Shown here: one piece after another, positions 6,962 to 12,738 of the stretch
Layout: every line of letters starts with the position of its first letter
Position numbering within the stretch: the stretch's first letter is position 1
Source: an uncultured Clostridia bacterium
GTDB taxonomy: Bacteria > Bacillota > Clostridia > Christensenellales > Pumilibacteraceae
Length of the DNA stretch: 12,738 bases
Direction of reading: 5' to 3'
Assembly (NCBI GenBank): GCA_947385185.1
Contig: CANDJX010000039.1
Coordinates: 1-12,738 of the forward strand
The notes under the pieces: generated by a model
Told to the model about the DNA's origin: nothing
What the model saw: only the letters and a program-made list of their open reading frames with translations
The model's database searches: none
Program-made: the position numbers and the translations under genes

Positions 6962-7893
6962 TTGAGTTTCAATGAAACCTCCCCTGCGGAAAATTTTATC
7001 GTTTCCCCCCCGACGTCGAGCAAGAGCGCACAATAGTCGTCTATGCCGACCGCCGTTGCGTCATACTCGCCGTTGACGGTTACCGTTCGTCCCGTGACGC
7101 ACGAACGACGTCGGTATTCGTCCATGAACGAGCGCGACCGCACGTTGCTTTCCAGACTCGCGAGATTATCCAGTATGCGCGCGGCAAGCTCGCACCTGTC
7201 TACGGCTTTACCCGTTTCGGCTTCTACGCTCGTCGCGACGCTTTCGAGTTCGGCGGGAAATTCCACGGCAAGCGCGTTCACGCCTATTCCGACCACGGCG
7301 TAGTCGAGCGATCCGCCTTCCATGCCCACGCTGCCTTCGGTAAGAATGCCGCAGATTTTTCTGCCGTCGATATACAGATCGTTGACCCATTTTATTTTCA
7401 CGTCCGCGCCGGACAGTTCTTCGATCGCGCGGGCGGTAGCGACCGCCGCGTATGCGGTAATCAGTCCGCAGTCACCGACCGAAAGCTCGGGCCTTATCAC
7501 TGCGCTTAAGTATACGCCCGCCTTGCCCGGAGAAAAAAACGCCCGCCTGAGTCTGCCTTTTCCCGCCGTCTGCCTGTCCGCGATAACGGCAAAATCGGTC
7601 GCGCCGCCCGCCGCGCGGACTTTGGCGACATCGTTCGTAGACGACGTAACGGGCAAAACTTCCAATTCCCACGGCGTGCTTAAATAATGCTTTACTCCGA
7701 CCTCGCTTACGACGTTGGACGGGGCGAGCATATAACCGCGGTTGGTAGTCCCGGCGATGTTATAGCCTTCGGATATTAAGGATTTGACGCTTTTCCATAC
7801 GGCGGCGCGGGTAACGCCGCATTCCGCGGCTATCTCCTCGCCTCGAACCTCGCCGTCATATAACCTTTTCAACAATTCTTCGCGTAAATTCAT
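6958..7893 (-). CDS. birA: Bifunctional biotin--protein ligase / biotin operon repressor BirA
   Basis: BirA activates biotin with ATP and attaches it to carboxylase carrier proteins. With its N-terminal DNA-binding domain it also represses biotin genes when biotinyl-AMP accumulates. The 311-residue product has a winged-helix region at about residues 5-58 (EIAAECGVTRAAVWKSVKSL). The catalytic domain carries TSSTND (83-88), the adenylate-binding loop GKGRLRR (111-117) and KWVNDLYIDGRKICGIL (168-184). The C-terminal small domain ends at LKLK. The start at 7893 gives the standard MNLREELL N-terminus. There is no Shine-Dalgarno because the -10 box ends 6 bases before the ATG, so the message is probably leaderless. 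The BirA-like operator upstream implies autoregulation together with bioY. Confidence 0.96.
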   Translation of the reverse strand: MNLREELLKRLYDGEVRGEEIAAECGVTRAAVWKSVKSLISEGYNIAGTTNRGYMLAPSNVVSEVGVKHYLSTPWELEVLPVTSSTNDVAKVRAAGGATDFAVIADRQTAGKGRLRRAFFSPGKAGVYLSAVIRPELSVGDCGLITAYAAVATARAIEELSGADVKIKWVNDLYIDGRKICGILTEGSVGMEGGSLDYAVVGIGVNALAVEFPAELESVATSVEAETGKAVDRCELAARILDNLASLESNVRSRSFMDEYRRRSCVTGRTVTVNGEYDATAVGIDDYCALLLDVGGETIKFSAGEVSLKLK

Positions 7894-7899
7894 AAACGT

Positions 7900-7929
7900 A
7901 TTATACTATCCGAAATAAGAAATTGTCAA
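7900..7929 (-). promoter_or_regulatory. birA promoter (TTGACA-N18-TATAAT), predicted leaderless
   Basis: On the minus strand a perfect TTGACA (7929-7924) and a perfect TATAAT (7905-7900) are separated by 18 bases. Seven bases downstream of the -10 box is 7893, the A of the birA ATG, so transcription should begin on or within a base or two of the start codon. Confidence 0.8.
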
Positions 7930-7954
7930 CTTATTAAAGTACAAAAGTTTACAA
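7923..7954. promoter_or_regulatory. Candidate BirA operator overlapping the birA -35 box
   Basis: The half-sites TTGTCAAC (7923-7930) and GTTTACAA (7947-7954) form an interrupted dyad with a 16-base spacer. On the minus strand this reads TTGTAAAC-N16-GTTGACAA, close to the TTGTAAAC/GTTTACAA half-sites of known BirA operators. One half-site covers the birA -35 hexamer, so bound BirA would exclude RNA polymerase. Confidence 0.75.
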
Positions 7955-8012
7955 ATAAACAAAAATTTCTTGAAAAATTTTCACAAAACCTATTCCATTT
8001 TGTCGCGATATA

Positions 8013-8021
8013 TGTTATAAT
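8013..8021 (+). promoter_or_regulatory. Extended -10 promoter for the DUF4364 gene
   Basis: TGTTATAAT is a perfect TATAAT (8016-8021) with a TGn extension. No good -35 lies 17 bases upstream (TTCCAT, 7993-7998), as often with extended -10 promoters. Start near 8028 would give a leader of about 22 bases containing GGAGG (8032-8036) and AAGGA before the ATG at 8050. Confidence 0.6.
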
Positions 8022-8049
8022 ATATAAATTCGGAGGAACGAAGGATATT

Positions 8050-8571
8050 ATGGAAGACGAAACAAATCTCGTGAATAAGCTCGTACTGCTTTTCGTGTTC
8101 GACAAAATGGGGATGCCGGTCACGGAAAAAACGATGCTCGAGATGTGCGCCAGCCGTAACAGCTGGATAAATTATATGGAAAGCATCGAATGTCTCGGCG
8201 AACTCGTAGACGCGGGATTTGTCTTCAAAACCACCAACGATCGCAGCATTTATTATACGATCACGACGTCGGGGCGTGAATGTCTTGACAGCTTTTTCAC
8301 GCGCATCCCAGCGTCGAAGCGCACGGAGATCGCCGAATTCATCAAAGAAAACCGCATGACGTATAAGCGCGCGCAGGAATATTTCAGAGGATATTATAAG
8401 AACGAGGACGGGTCTTATACCGTACAGCTCAAGATCCTCGATCCTACGCGGACGACCATGGAGCTGAAACTCAACGTCGCCAACCGCGCGGTCGCCAAAA
8501 CCGTATACGGCAAATGGGATTCTTCCGCCGCGGAAGTTTATTCGATGATATACGAAAAACTTATAGACTGA
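8050..8571 (+). CDS. DUF4364 family protein, probable winged-helix
   Basis: The 173-residue product matches the DUF4364 pattern as I know it: an N-terminal stretch of the type NKLVLLFVFDKMGMPVTEKT, then a predicted winged-helix segment to about residue 85 (SWINYMESIECLGELVDAGFV, YYTITTSGRECLDSFF), and a C-terminal alpha/beta part ending in helical AAEVYSMIYEKLID. The family is widespread in Firmicutes and has no established function. The helix-turn-helix-like start suggests DNA binding, but no target is indicated. The ATG at 8050 is preceded by AAGGA at 5 bases and GGAGG at 13 bases. The gene diverges from birA and lies 80 bp before the TSCPD gene on the same strand. No signal peptide or membrane segment is seen. 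Confidence 0.8.
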   Translation: MEDETNLVNKLVLLFVFDKMGMPVTEKTMLEMCASRNSWINYMESIECLGELVDAGFVFKTTNDRSIYYTITTSGRECLDSFFTRIPASKRTEIAEFIKENRMTYKRAQEYFRGYYKNEDGSYTVQLKILDPTRTTMELKLNVANRAVAKTVYGKWDSSAAEVYSMIYEKLID

Positions 8572-8613
8572 TATAATAACGTAAAGTTTTATATAAACGA
8601 AAAAGAAAACTAT

Positions 8614-8635
8614 CGTCGCCTTGCATTCGGCGACG
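8614..8635. repeat. GC-rich hairpin before the TSCPD gene
   Basis: CGTCGCC (8614-8620) pairs perfectly with GGCGACG (8629-8635) around an 8-base loop. An A-run follows rather than a T-run, so it is not a standard plus-strand terminator. It ends six bases before the GGAG of the next gene and could stabilise the transcript or affect initiation. Confidence 0.55.
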
Positions 8636-8651
8636 GAAAAAAGGAGACATT

Positions 8652-8918
8652 ATGGAAATTTACAACACCGTAGGCACTTGCTCGCGTCAGATTATTTTCA
8701 GAGTGGACGACGATGACAGAATCTCCGACGTTAAATTCGTCGGCGGTTGCTCGGGCAATCTGCAAGGCATTGCGAAGCTCGTAGAGGGTCAGAAGATCGA
8801 CGACGTCATAGCAAGACTTCAGGGAATCATCTGCAGGAGCGGAACGTCCTGCCCCGACCAGTTCGCAAAAGCGCTCATAAGATATAAAGCGAAAAAGAAC
8901 TCGCCCGAACAAAAATAA
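8652..8918 (+). CDS. TSCPD domain-containing protein (TIGR03905-type, four Cys)
   Basis: This small protein of 88 residues has the C-terminal motif TSCPDQFAKAL that names the TSCPD domain. It also keeps the spaced cysteines of the short four-Cys subfamily: Cys10 (VGTCSRQIIF), Cys33 (GGCSGNLQGIAKL), Cys61 and Cys67. The cysteines are plausibly a metal or Fe-S site, but this is inference and no reaction is established for the stand-alone form. The domain also occurs at the C-terminus of some B12-dependent ribonucleotide reductases. An AAAGGAG lies 7 bases before the ATG. It follows the DUF4364 gene by 80 bp and is closed by the terminator at 9012-9042. Confidence 0.88.
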   Translation: MEIYNTVGTCSRQIIFRVDDDDRISDVKFVGGCSGNLQGIAKLVEGQKIDDVIARLQGIICRSGTSCPDQFAKALIRYKAKKNSPEQK

Positions 8919-9011
8919 AGCGACGGTACATACCTTACAATTATAACGCGGCGCTGACGGAATGTCCGTTCTGCGTGTTGTTGCGTAGTCGAAAAATAAT
9001 TATGAACATAT

Positions 9012-9042
9012 AATCCGCTCTTTATAAAGCGGATTTTTGTTT
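9012..9042 (+). terminator. Rho-independent terminator after the TSCPD gene
   Basis: AATCCGCT (9012-9019) pairs perfectly with AGCGGATT (9028-9035) around the loop CTTTATAA, and a T-rich tract (TTTTTGTTT) follows. This is a classical intrinsic terminator on the plus strand and separates the TSCPD transcript from rex. Confidence 0.9.
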
Positions 9043-9163
9043 GCCTTTCTTCGCTCCCGTATCGCGCCGTAAAGAAAGACCGTGCGTTTTCATCGGATTT
9101 TCGTTCATCCCTTTTCTCCCTTCCGCTTCCGGTCATAATCGCGTTAAAAAATGTCATGATTTG

Positions 9164-9227
9164 AATAAATAAATTTTTATCGATTGCCCTTTATTTATTT
9201 GCATATCGACAAAATATGTGTTATAAT
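9164..9227 (+). promoter_or_regulatory. rex promoter with upstream AT-rich inverted repeat
   Basis: The extended -10 TGTTATAAT (9219-9227) has a partial -35 TTGCAT (9199-9204) at 17 bases. AATAAATAAA (9164-9173) and TTTATTTATT (9190-9199) form a perfect 10-bp inverted repeat with a 16-base spacer, ending at the -35. It may be an operator, or chance in AT-rich DNA. No site resembling the Rex consensus TTGTTAA-N4-TTAACAA is evident here. Confidence 0.55.
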
Positions 9228-9280
9228 TCATACGTCGGGTGGGAAAGCCGCGCCGACAAAATAAAAGAGGCGGAGACGAC

Positions 9281-9907
9281 TTGAAAACATCCGAAAAAAA
9301 CGTATCCATACAGACGCTTCGTCGTCTTCCGGTATATCTGCATTACCTTAAGTCGCTCGGCGGCGCGCTTCCTGCCGTTTCGGCAACCATAATCGCCGAA
9401 GCGCTCGGACTGAACGACGTACAGGTGCGTAAGGATCTCGGTTCGGTAAGCGGAAGCGGACGTCCGAAAAAGGGATACGTCACCAGCGAACTTATCGAGG
9501 AACTCGAGGACTTTCTCGGATGCAACAAGCACACGGCCGCCGTACTTCTCGGAGTGGGAAACCTCGGTCGCGCGCTCCTGTCGTATCACGGCTTTTCGGA
9601 CTACGGGCTGGAGATCGTGGCGGCGTTCGATTCGTCGTCCAAAGTAATAGGTTCGGCGTGCGGCGGCAAGATCGTGCTTCCGATGTCCGACCTCGAGCGC
9701 GTGTGCAAGAATAAAAACGTCAGTCTCGGCATACTCACCGTCCCGAGCGCGAACGCTCAAGCCGCGGCGGACGAACTTGTCGGACACGGCATAAAAGCGA
9801 TATGGAATTTCGCGCCGTCCGTAATAAAAGTACCCGAAGGAGTGCTTGTCGAGAACGAAAACCTCGCGTCCTCCCTCGCCGTCCTGTCCAATCATTTAAG
9901 CGTATGA
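9281..9907 (+). CDS. rex: Redox-sensing transcriptional repressor Rex
   Basis: Rex binds DNA when NADH is low and releases it when NADH rises, controlling fermentation genes such as adhE. The 208-residue product has an N-terminal winged helix ending in the signature GLNDVQVRKDL (43-53). A Rossmann domain follows with GVGNLG (91-96) and the acidic strand end AAFD (114-117), then IWNFAPS in the C-terminal part. The usual aromatic, Gly-rich segment after RKDL is here GSVSGSGRPKKGY. I choose the TTG at 9281 because GAGG-CGGAG precedes it at a proper distance and the protein then has family length; a GTG 14 codons earlier (9239) would lie almost at the transcript start with no Shine-Dalgarno. The stop overlaps the next gene as ATGA. 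Confidence 0.95.
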   Translation: MKTSEKNVSIQTLRRLPVYLHYLKSLGGALPAVSATIIAEALGLNDVQVRKDLGSVSGSGRPKKGYVTSELIEELEDFLGCNKHTAAVLLGVGNLGRALLSYHGFSDYGLEIVAAFDSSSKVIGSACGGKIVLPMSDLERVCKNKNVSLGILTVPSANAQAAADELVGHGIKAIWNFAPSVIKVPEGVLVENENLASSLAVLSNHLSV

Positions 9908-10416
9908 ATATGAACGTAATACTCATCGGAATGCCCGGCGTCGGCAAGTCCACCGTCGGAGTGCTGCTTGCAAAAGCCCTGGGATATTCGTTCGTGGATA
10001 CCGATCTTATCATTCAATCGGAAACGGGAATGAAGCTGTCGGACATACTCGCCGAGAAAGGCGCCGAAGGTTTTTCGGAAATCGAAAACGACGTACTTTG
10101 GAATCTCGACGCAGACAAAGCGGTGATTGCGACGGGCGGAAGCGCGGTACTGTGCGAAAAAGGAATGCGCAAACTTACGGAAAGCGGAACGACGGTTTAT
10201 CTCTTTCTCCCGCCCGAAGAACTGGAAAAACGGCTCGGCAATATAAAAACCCGCGGCGTTGTGATGCGCGAAGGAGAAACGATCGCAGACCTTGCCGCGG
10301 AACGCGCGCCGTATTACGAAAAATACGCCGACGTTACGATCAGAGAAACCGGCGGTATCGAGGACACGGTAAAAGCCGTACTCGACGCGCTCGGGTCGAT
10401 CGATAAAAAACAATAA
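9904..10416 (+). CDS. Shikimate-kinase-like P-loop kinase with altered substrate residues
   Basis: The 170-residue product has the AroK fold markers: Walker A GMPGVGKS (10-17), DTDLII after strand 2, and the late ERAPYYEKYADVTI that includes the Arg equivalent to E. coli AroK Arg136. Two shikimate contacts differ. GEEGFR is here GAEGFS (Arg58 equivalent is Ser), and ATGGG is here ATGGS. The lid has TRGVVM in place of the usual RPLL. These variants recur, as I recall, in a clostridial group usually annotated shikimate kinase. The substrate may therefore be shikimate or another small alcohol. The ATG at 9904 overlaps the rex stop as ATGA, implying translational coupling; a second ATG is two codons later. 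adhE starts 29 bp downstream, and no aromatic-pathway gene is nearby. Confidence 0.8.
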   Translation: MNMNVILIGMPGVGKSTVGVLLAKALGYSFVDTDLIIQSETGMKLSDILAEKGAEGFSEIENDVLWNLDADKAVIATGGSAVLCEKGMRKLTESGTTVYLFLPPEELEKRLGNIKTRGVVMREGETIADLAAERAPYYEKYADVTIRETGGIEDTVKAVLDALGSIDKKQ

Positions 10417-10445
10417 AGAAATATTTTTTTGGAGGTCTTAAATAA

Positions 10446-12738
10446 ATGGAAAAGAACTATCCGATCGTAGATAGTGTCGAAAAGCTCGAAGAAACTCTTG
10501 CAAGAGTCAGAGCTGCTCAGAAGAAATTCGCGACCTATTCGCAGGAACAGGTAGACAGGATTTTCAAAGCGGCAGCGATTGCCGCCAACAAAGCGAGAAT
10601 TCCTCTCGCCAAAATGGCAGTCGAAGAAACGGGCATGGGCGTAGTCGAAGACAAGGTAATCAAAAACAATTACGCCGCCGAACACATTTACAATAAATAC
10701 AAGACGGTCAAGACCTGCGGAGTCATCGAGGAGGACAAAGCGTTCGGAGTGAAGAAAGTCGCGGAGCCTATCGGCGTAGTCGCAGCGGTCATACCGACGA
10801 CCAACCCCACGTCTACCGCTATTTTCAAATCGCTCATCTGCCTTAAGACGAGAAACGGTATCATCATCTCGCCCCACCCCAGAGCTAAAAAGAGCACAAT
10901 CGAAGCGGCGAGAATCGTCCTCGAAGCGGCTGTCGAAGCGGGCGCGCCCGAAGACATCATCGGATGGATCGACGTTCCGTCCCTCGACCTCACCAATCTC
11001 ATCATGAAAGAAGCCGACATCATTCTCGCGACCGGCGGTCCCGGAATGGTCAAGGCGGCTTACTCGTCGGGTAAGCCCGCCCTCGGCGTCGGCGCAGGCA
11101 ACACGCCCGCGATCATAGACGATACCGCGGACATCGTGCTCGCCGTCAGCTCGATCATTCATTCCAAGACGTTCGACAACGGAATGATATGCGCGTCCGA
11201 GCAGTCGGTCATCGTGCACAAGAACGTTTACGAAGCGGTCAAAAAAGAATTCGCTTACCGCGGTTGCTATTTCCTCAAACCCGACGAAATCGAGAAAGTC
11301 AGAAAGACGATCATTATCAACGGCGCGCTCAACGCCAAGATCGTCGGTCAGAAAGCTCACACGATCGCCGCGCTTGCGGGAGTCGAAGTTCCCGAAAACG
11401 CGAAGATCCTTATCGGCGAAGTAGAGAGCGTGGACATCTCCGAAGAATTCGCTCACGAAAAGCTCTCCCCCGTCCTCGCCATGTATAAGGCGAACGATAT
11501 AAAAGACGCGTTCGACAAAGCCGAACAGCTTATCGCGGACGGCGGTTACGGACACACTTCTTCGATATATCTCAATGCGGTGACCGAAACCGAAAAACTC
11601 GCGGAGTTCGGCGAACGCATGAAAACCTGCCGCATTCTCGTAAATACTCCTTCCTCTCACGGCGGTATCGGCGACCTGTACAACTTCAAGCTCAATCCCT
11701 CGCTTACGCTCGGTTGCGGAAGCTGGGGCGGCAACAGCGTTTCCGAAAACGTCAACGTAAAACATCTTATCAATATCAAAACGGTAGCAGAAAGGAGAGA
11801 AAACATGCTTTGGTTCAGAGCACCTCAGAAAGTATATTTCAAAAAAGGCAGCCTGCCCGTAGCTCTCGACGAGCTCGGCACCGTAATGGGTAAGAAAAAG
11901 GCGTTCATCGTTACGGACAGCTTCCTGTATAACAACGGCTATACGAAGCCGATCGAAGAAAAACTCGACGAAATGGGAATCATGCACACGACGTTCTCCA
12001 ACGTCGCGCCCGATCCCACGCTCGCCTGCGCGCGCGAAGGCGCAAAGCTCATGACGGCGTTCGCGCCCGACTGCATCATCGCAGTCGGCGGCGGTTCGGC
12101 TATGGACGCCGGTAAGATCATGTGGGTGCTTTACGAACATCCCGAAGCCGACTTCCTCGACATGGCTATGCGTTTCATAGACATACGCAAGAGAGTGTAC
12201 ACCTTCCCCAGAATGGGCGAAAAAGCATACTTCATCGCCGTTCCCACTTCGGCGGGCACCGGTTCCGAAGTTACGCCGTTCGCCGTCATCACCGACGAAA
12301 CGACGGGCGTCAAGTATCCCCTTGCCGATTACGAGCTCATGCCCAACATGGCTATAATCGACGCGGATATGATGATGAACGCGCCTAAGGGACTGACGAG
12401 CGCATCGGGTATCGACGCGGTCACTCACGCGCTCGAAGCGTATGCTTCGGTCATGGCTACCGATTACACCGACGGACTCGCAATCCGTTCGCTTCAGATG
12501 ATATTCGAATATCTGCCCCGCGCTTACGACGACGGCGCGCACGACCCCGTCGCCCGCGAAAAGATGGGCAACGCCGCTACTATGGCGGGCATGGCTTTCG
12601 CAAACGCCTTCCTCGGCGTATGCCACTCCATGGCGCATAAGCTCGGCGCGTTCCATCATCTTCCCCACGGCGTAGCAAACGCTCTGCTCATCGACGAAGT
12701 AATCCGTTTCAACTCCGCAGAGTGCCCGACCAAGATGG
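10446..12738 (+). CDS. adhE: Bifunctional aldehyde/alcohol dehydrogenase AdhE (3' end outside window)
   Basis: AdhE reduces acetyl-CoA to acetaldehyde and then ethanol, reoxidising two NADH, in the cytoplasm as long spirosome filaments. The open frame gives 764 residues of an expected 860-900. The aldehyde dehydrogenase half carries the catalytic Cys249 in MICASEQS. The linker leads to ENMLWFRAP at about 452-460. The iron-dependent alcohol dehydrogenase half has GGGSAMDAGK (548-557) and TSAGTGSEVTPF (601-612). Metal ligands Asp657, His661, His727 and His741 match E. coli Asp653, His657, His723 and His737 with a constant offset of four. GGAGG (10431-10435) lies 10 bases before the ATG. No separate promoter is evident in the 29-bp gap after the kinase gene, so it is probably read from the rex promoter. 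No frameshift is seen. Confidence 0.97.
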   Translation, partial: MEKNYPIVDSVEKLEETLARVRAAQKKFATYSQEQVDRIFKAAAIAANKARIPLAKMAVEETGMGVVEDKVIKNNYAAEHIYNKYKTVKTCGVIEEDKAFGVKKVAEPIGVVAAVIPTTNPTSTAIFKSLICLKTRNGIIISPHPRAKKSTIEAARIVLEAAVEAGAPEDIIGWIDVPSLDLTNLIMKEADIILATGGPGMVKAAYSSGKPALGVGAGNTPAIIDDTADIVLAVSSIIHSKTFDNGMICASEQSVIVHKNVYEAVKKEFAYRGCYFLKPDEIEKVRKTIIINGALNAKIVGQKAHTIAALAGVEVPENAKILIGEVESVDISEEFAHEKLSPVLAMYKANDIKDAFDKAEQLIADGGYGHTSSIYLNAVTETEKLAEFGERMKTCRILVNTPSSHGGIGDLYNFKLNPSLTLGCGSWGGNSVSENVNVKHLINIKTVAERRENMLWFRAPQKVYFKKGSLPVALDELGTVMGKKKAFIVTDSFLYNNGYTKPIEEKLDEMGIMHTTFSNVAPDPTLACAREGAKLMTAFAPDCIIAVGGGSAMDAGKIMWVLYEHPEADFLDMAMRFIDIRKRVYTFPRMGEKAYFIAVPTSAGTGSEVTPFAVITDETTGVKYPLADYELMPNMAIIDADMMMNAPKGLTSASGIDAVTHALEAYASVMATDYTDGLAIRSLQMIFEYLPRAYDDGAHDPVAREKMGNAATMAGMAFANAFLGVCHSMAHKLGAFHHLPHGVANALLIDEVIRFNSAECPTKM
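11791..11807 (+). promoter_or_regulatory. Internal Shine-Dalgarno and in-frame ATG at the AdhE domain junction
   Basis: AAAGGAG (11791-11797) stands 7 bases before an in-frame ATG (11805, Met454) exactly where the alcohol dehydrogenase domain begins. Internal initiation would give a stand-alone iron alcohol dehydrogenase. The same bases encode the conserved AERRENM, so the match may only reflect protein constraint. Confidence 0.4.

Larger units (their letters stand above)
8919..9280. other. Gene-free spacer between the TSCPD gene and rex
   Basis: These 362 bp hold no convincing coding sequence on either strand. A nested stem with ACGC (8947-8950)/GCGT (8974-8977) and ACGGA-ATG-TCCGT (8958-8970) lies in the probable 3' untranslated region. 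The intrinsic terminator at 9012-9042 follows. The stretch 9043-9160 shows nothing I can name, and 9164-9234 holds the rex promoter and an AT-rich inverted repeat. Confidence 0.6.

Noticed and set aside
6962..7033. N-terminally extended bioY (24 more residues)
   Set aside because: The extension overlaps birA coding sequence and is charged, whereas the ATGA-coupled ATG gives the normal hydrophobic start.
8572..8577. TATAAT right after the DUF4364 stop as a promoter for the TSCPD gene
   Set aside because: The hexamer is perfect but has neither a TGn extension nor a -35 at suitable distance, in an AT-rich spacer. It is too weak to list as a feature.
9150..9240. Rex operator upstream of rex
   Set aside because: I looked for TTGTTAA-N4-TTAACAA and close variants and found no convincing match; the AT-rich inverted repeat has the wrong spacing.
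9239..9280. Upstream GTG start for rex
   Set aside because: It would lie about 5 bases after the predicted transcription start without a ribosome-binding site, and adds 14 basic residues not typical of Rex. The TTG at 9281 has a good Shine-Dalgarno.
10314..12668. A 784-codon open frame on the minus strand opposite adhE
   Set aside because: It lies entirely antisense to adhE and the end of the kinase gene, is rich in Arg, Asp, Phe and Val in low-complexity order, and has no recognisable domain. It is a by-product of codon bias in adhE.

Overview
This window looks like the chromosome of an anaerobic, fermentative Clostridia-type Firmicute, possibly an uncultured gut lineage. That rests on gene content: Rex plus a bifunctional AdhE, a DUF4364 protein, a four-cysteine TSCPD protein, a BirA with an N-terminal DNA-binding domain, BioY, and a large FtsX-type permease. 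No rRNA, tRNA, CRISPR array, phage gene or transposase gene is visible. The finer lineage is inference.

Layout. (1) 1-1907 (+): the 3' part of an FtsX-family ABC permease, cut by the left edge. (2) 1908-2392: noncoding DNA with a large nested palindrome, a short hairpin, and two tandem copies of a 140-bp unit that folds into a long hairpin. Its apical stems differ in sequence between copies yet stay paired. This is the least explained part of the window. (3) 2393-4469 (-): glmM then uppP, with glmS (4574-6304, +) diverging from glmM across 104 bp. Together they make amino-sugar precursor for peptidoglycan and recycle its lipid carrier. (4) 6311-7893 (-): birA-bioY, overlapping by ATGA, for biotin ligation, repression and uptake. 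A near-consensus birA promoter lies under a BirA-like operator and would start the transcript at the birA ATG. (5) 8050-8918 (+): a DUF4364 protein and a TSCPD protein, followed by an intrinsic terminator at 9012-9042. (6) 9281-12738 (+): rex, a shikimate-kinase-like gene (ATGA overlap with rex) and adhE, which runs off the right edge.

How they work together. The glm/upp genes form a cell-envelope precursor module. birA-bioY is a self-regulated biotin module. rex-aroK-like-adhE puts the NADH/NAD+ sensor Rex in the same apparent operon as adhE, a classical Rex target, which suggests redox-controlled ethanol formation. The kinase between them lacks several residues expected of a true shikimate kinase.

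The genes are otherwise conventional. The points worth a second look are the tandem structured repeat beside uppP, the probable leaderless birA promoter and operator, the altered kinase, and a strong internal Shine-Dalgarno/ATG at the AdhE domain junction.
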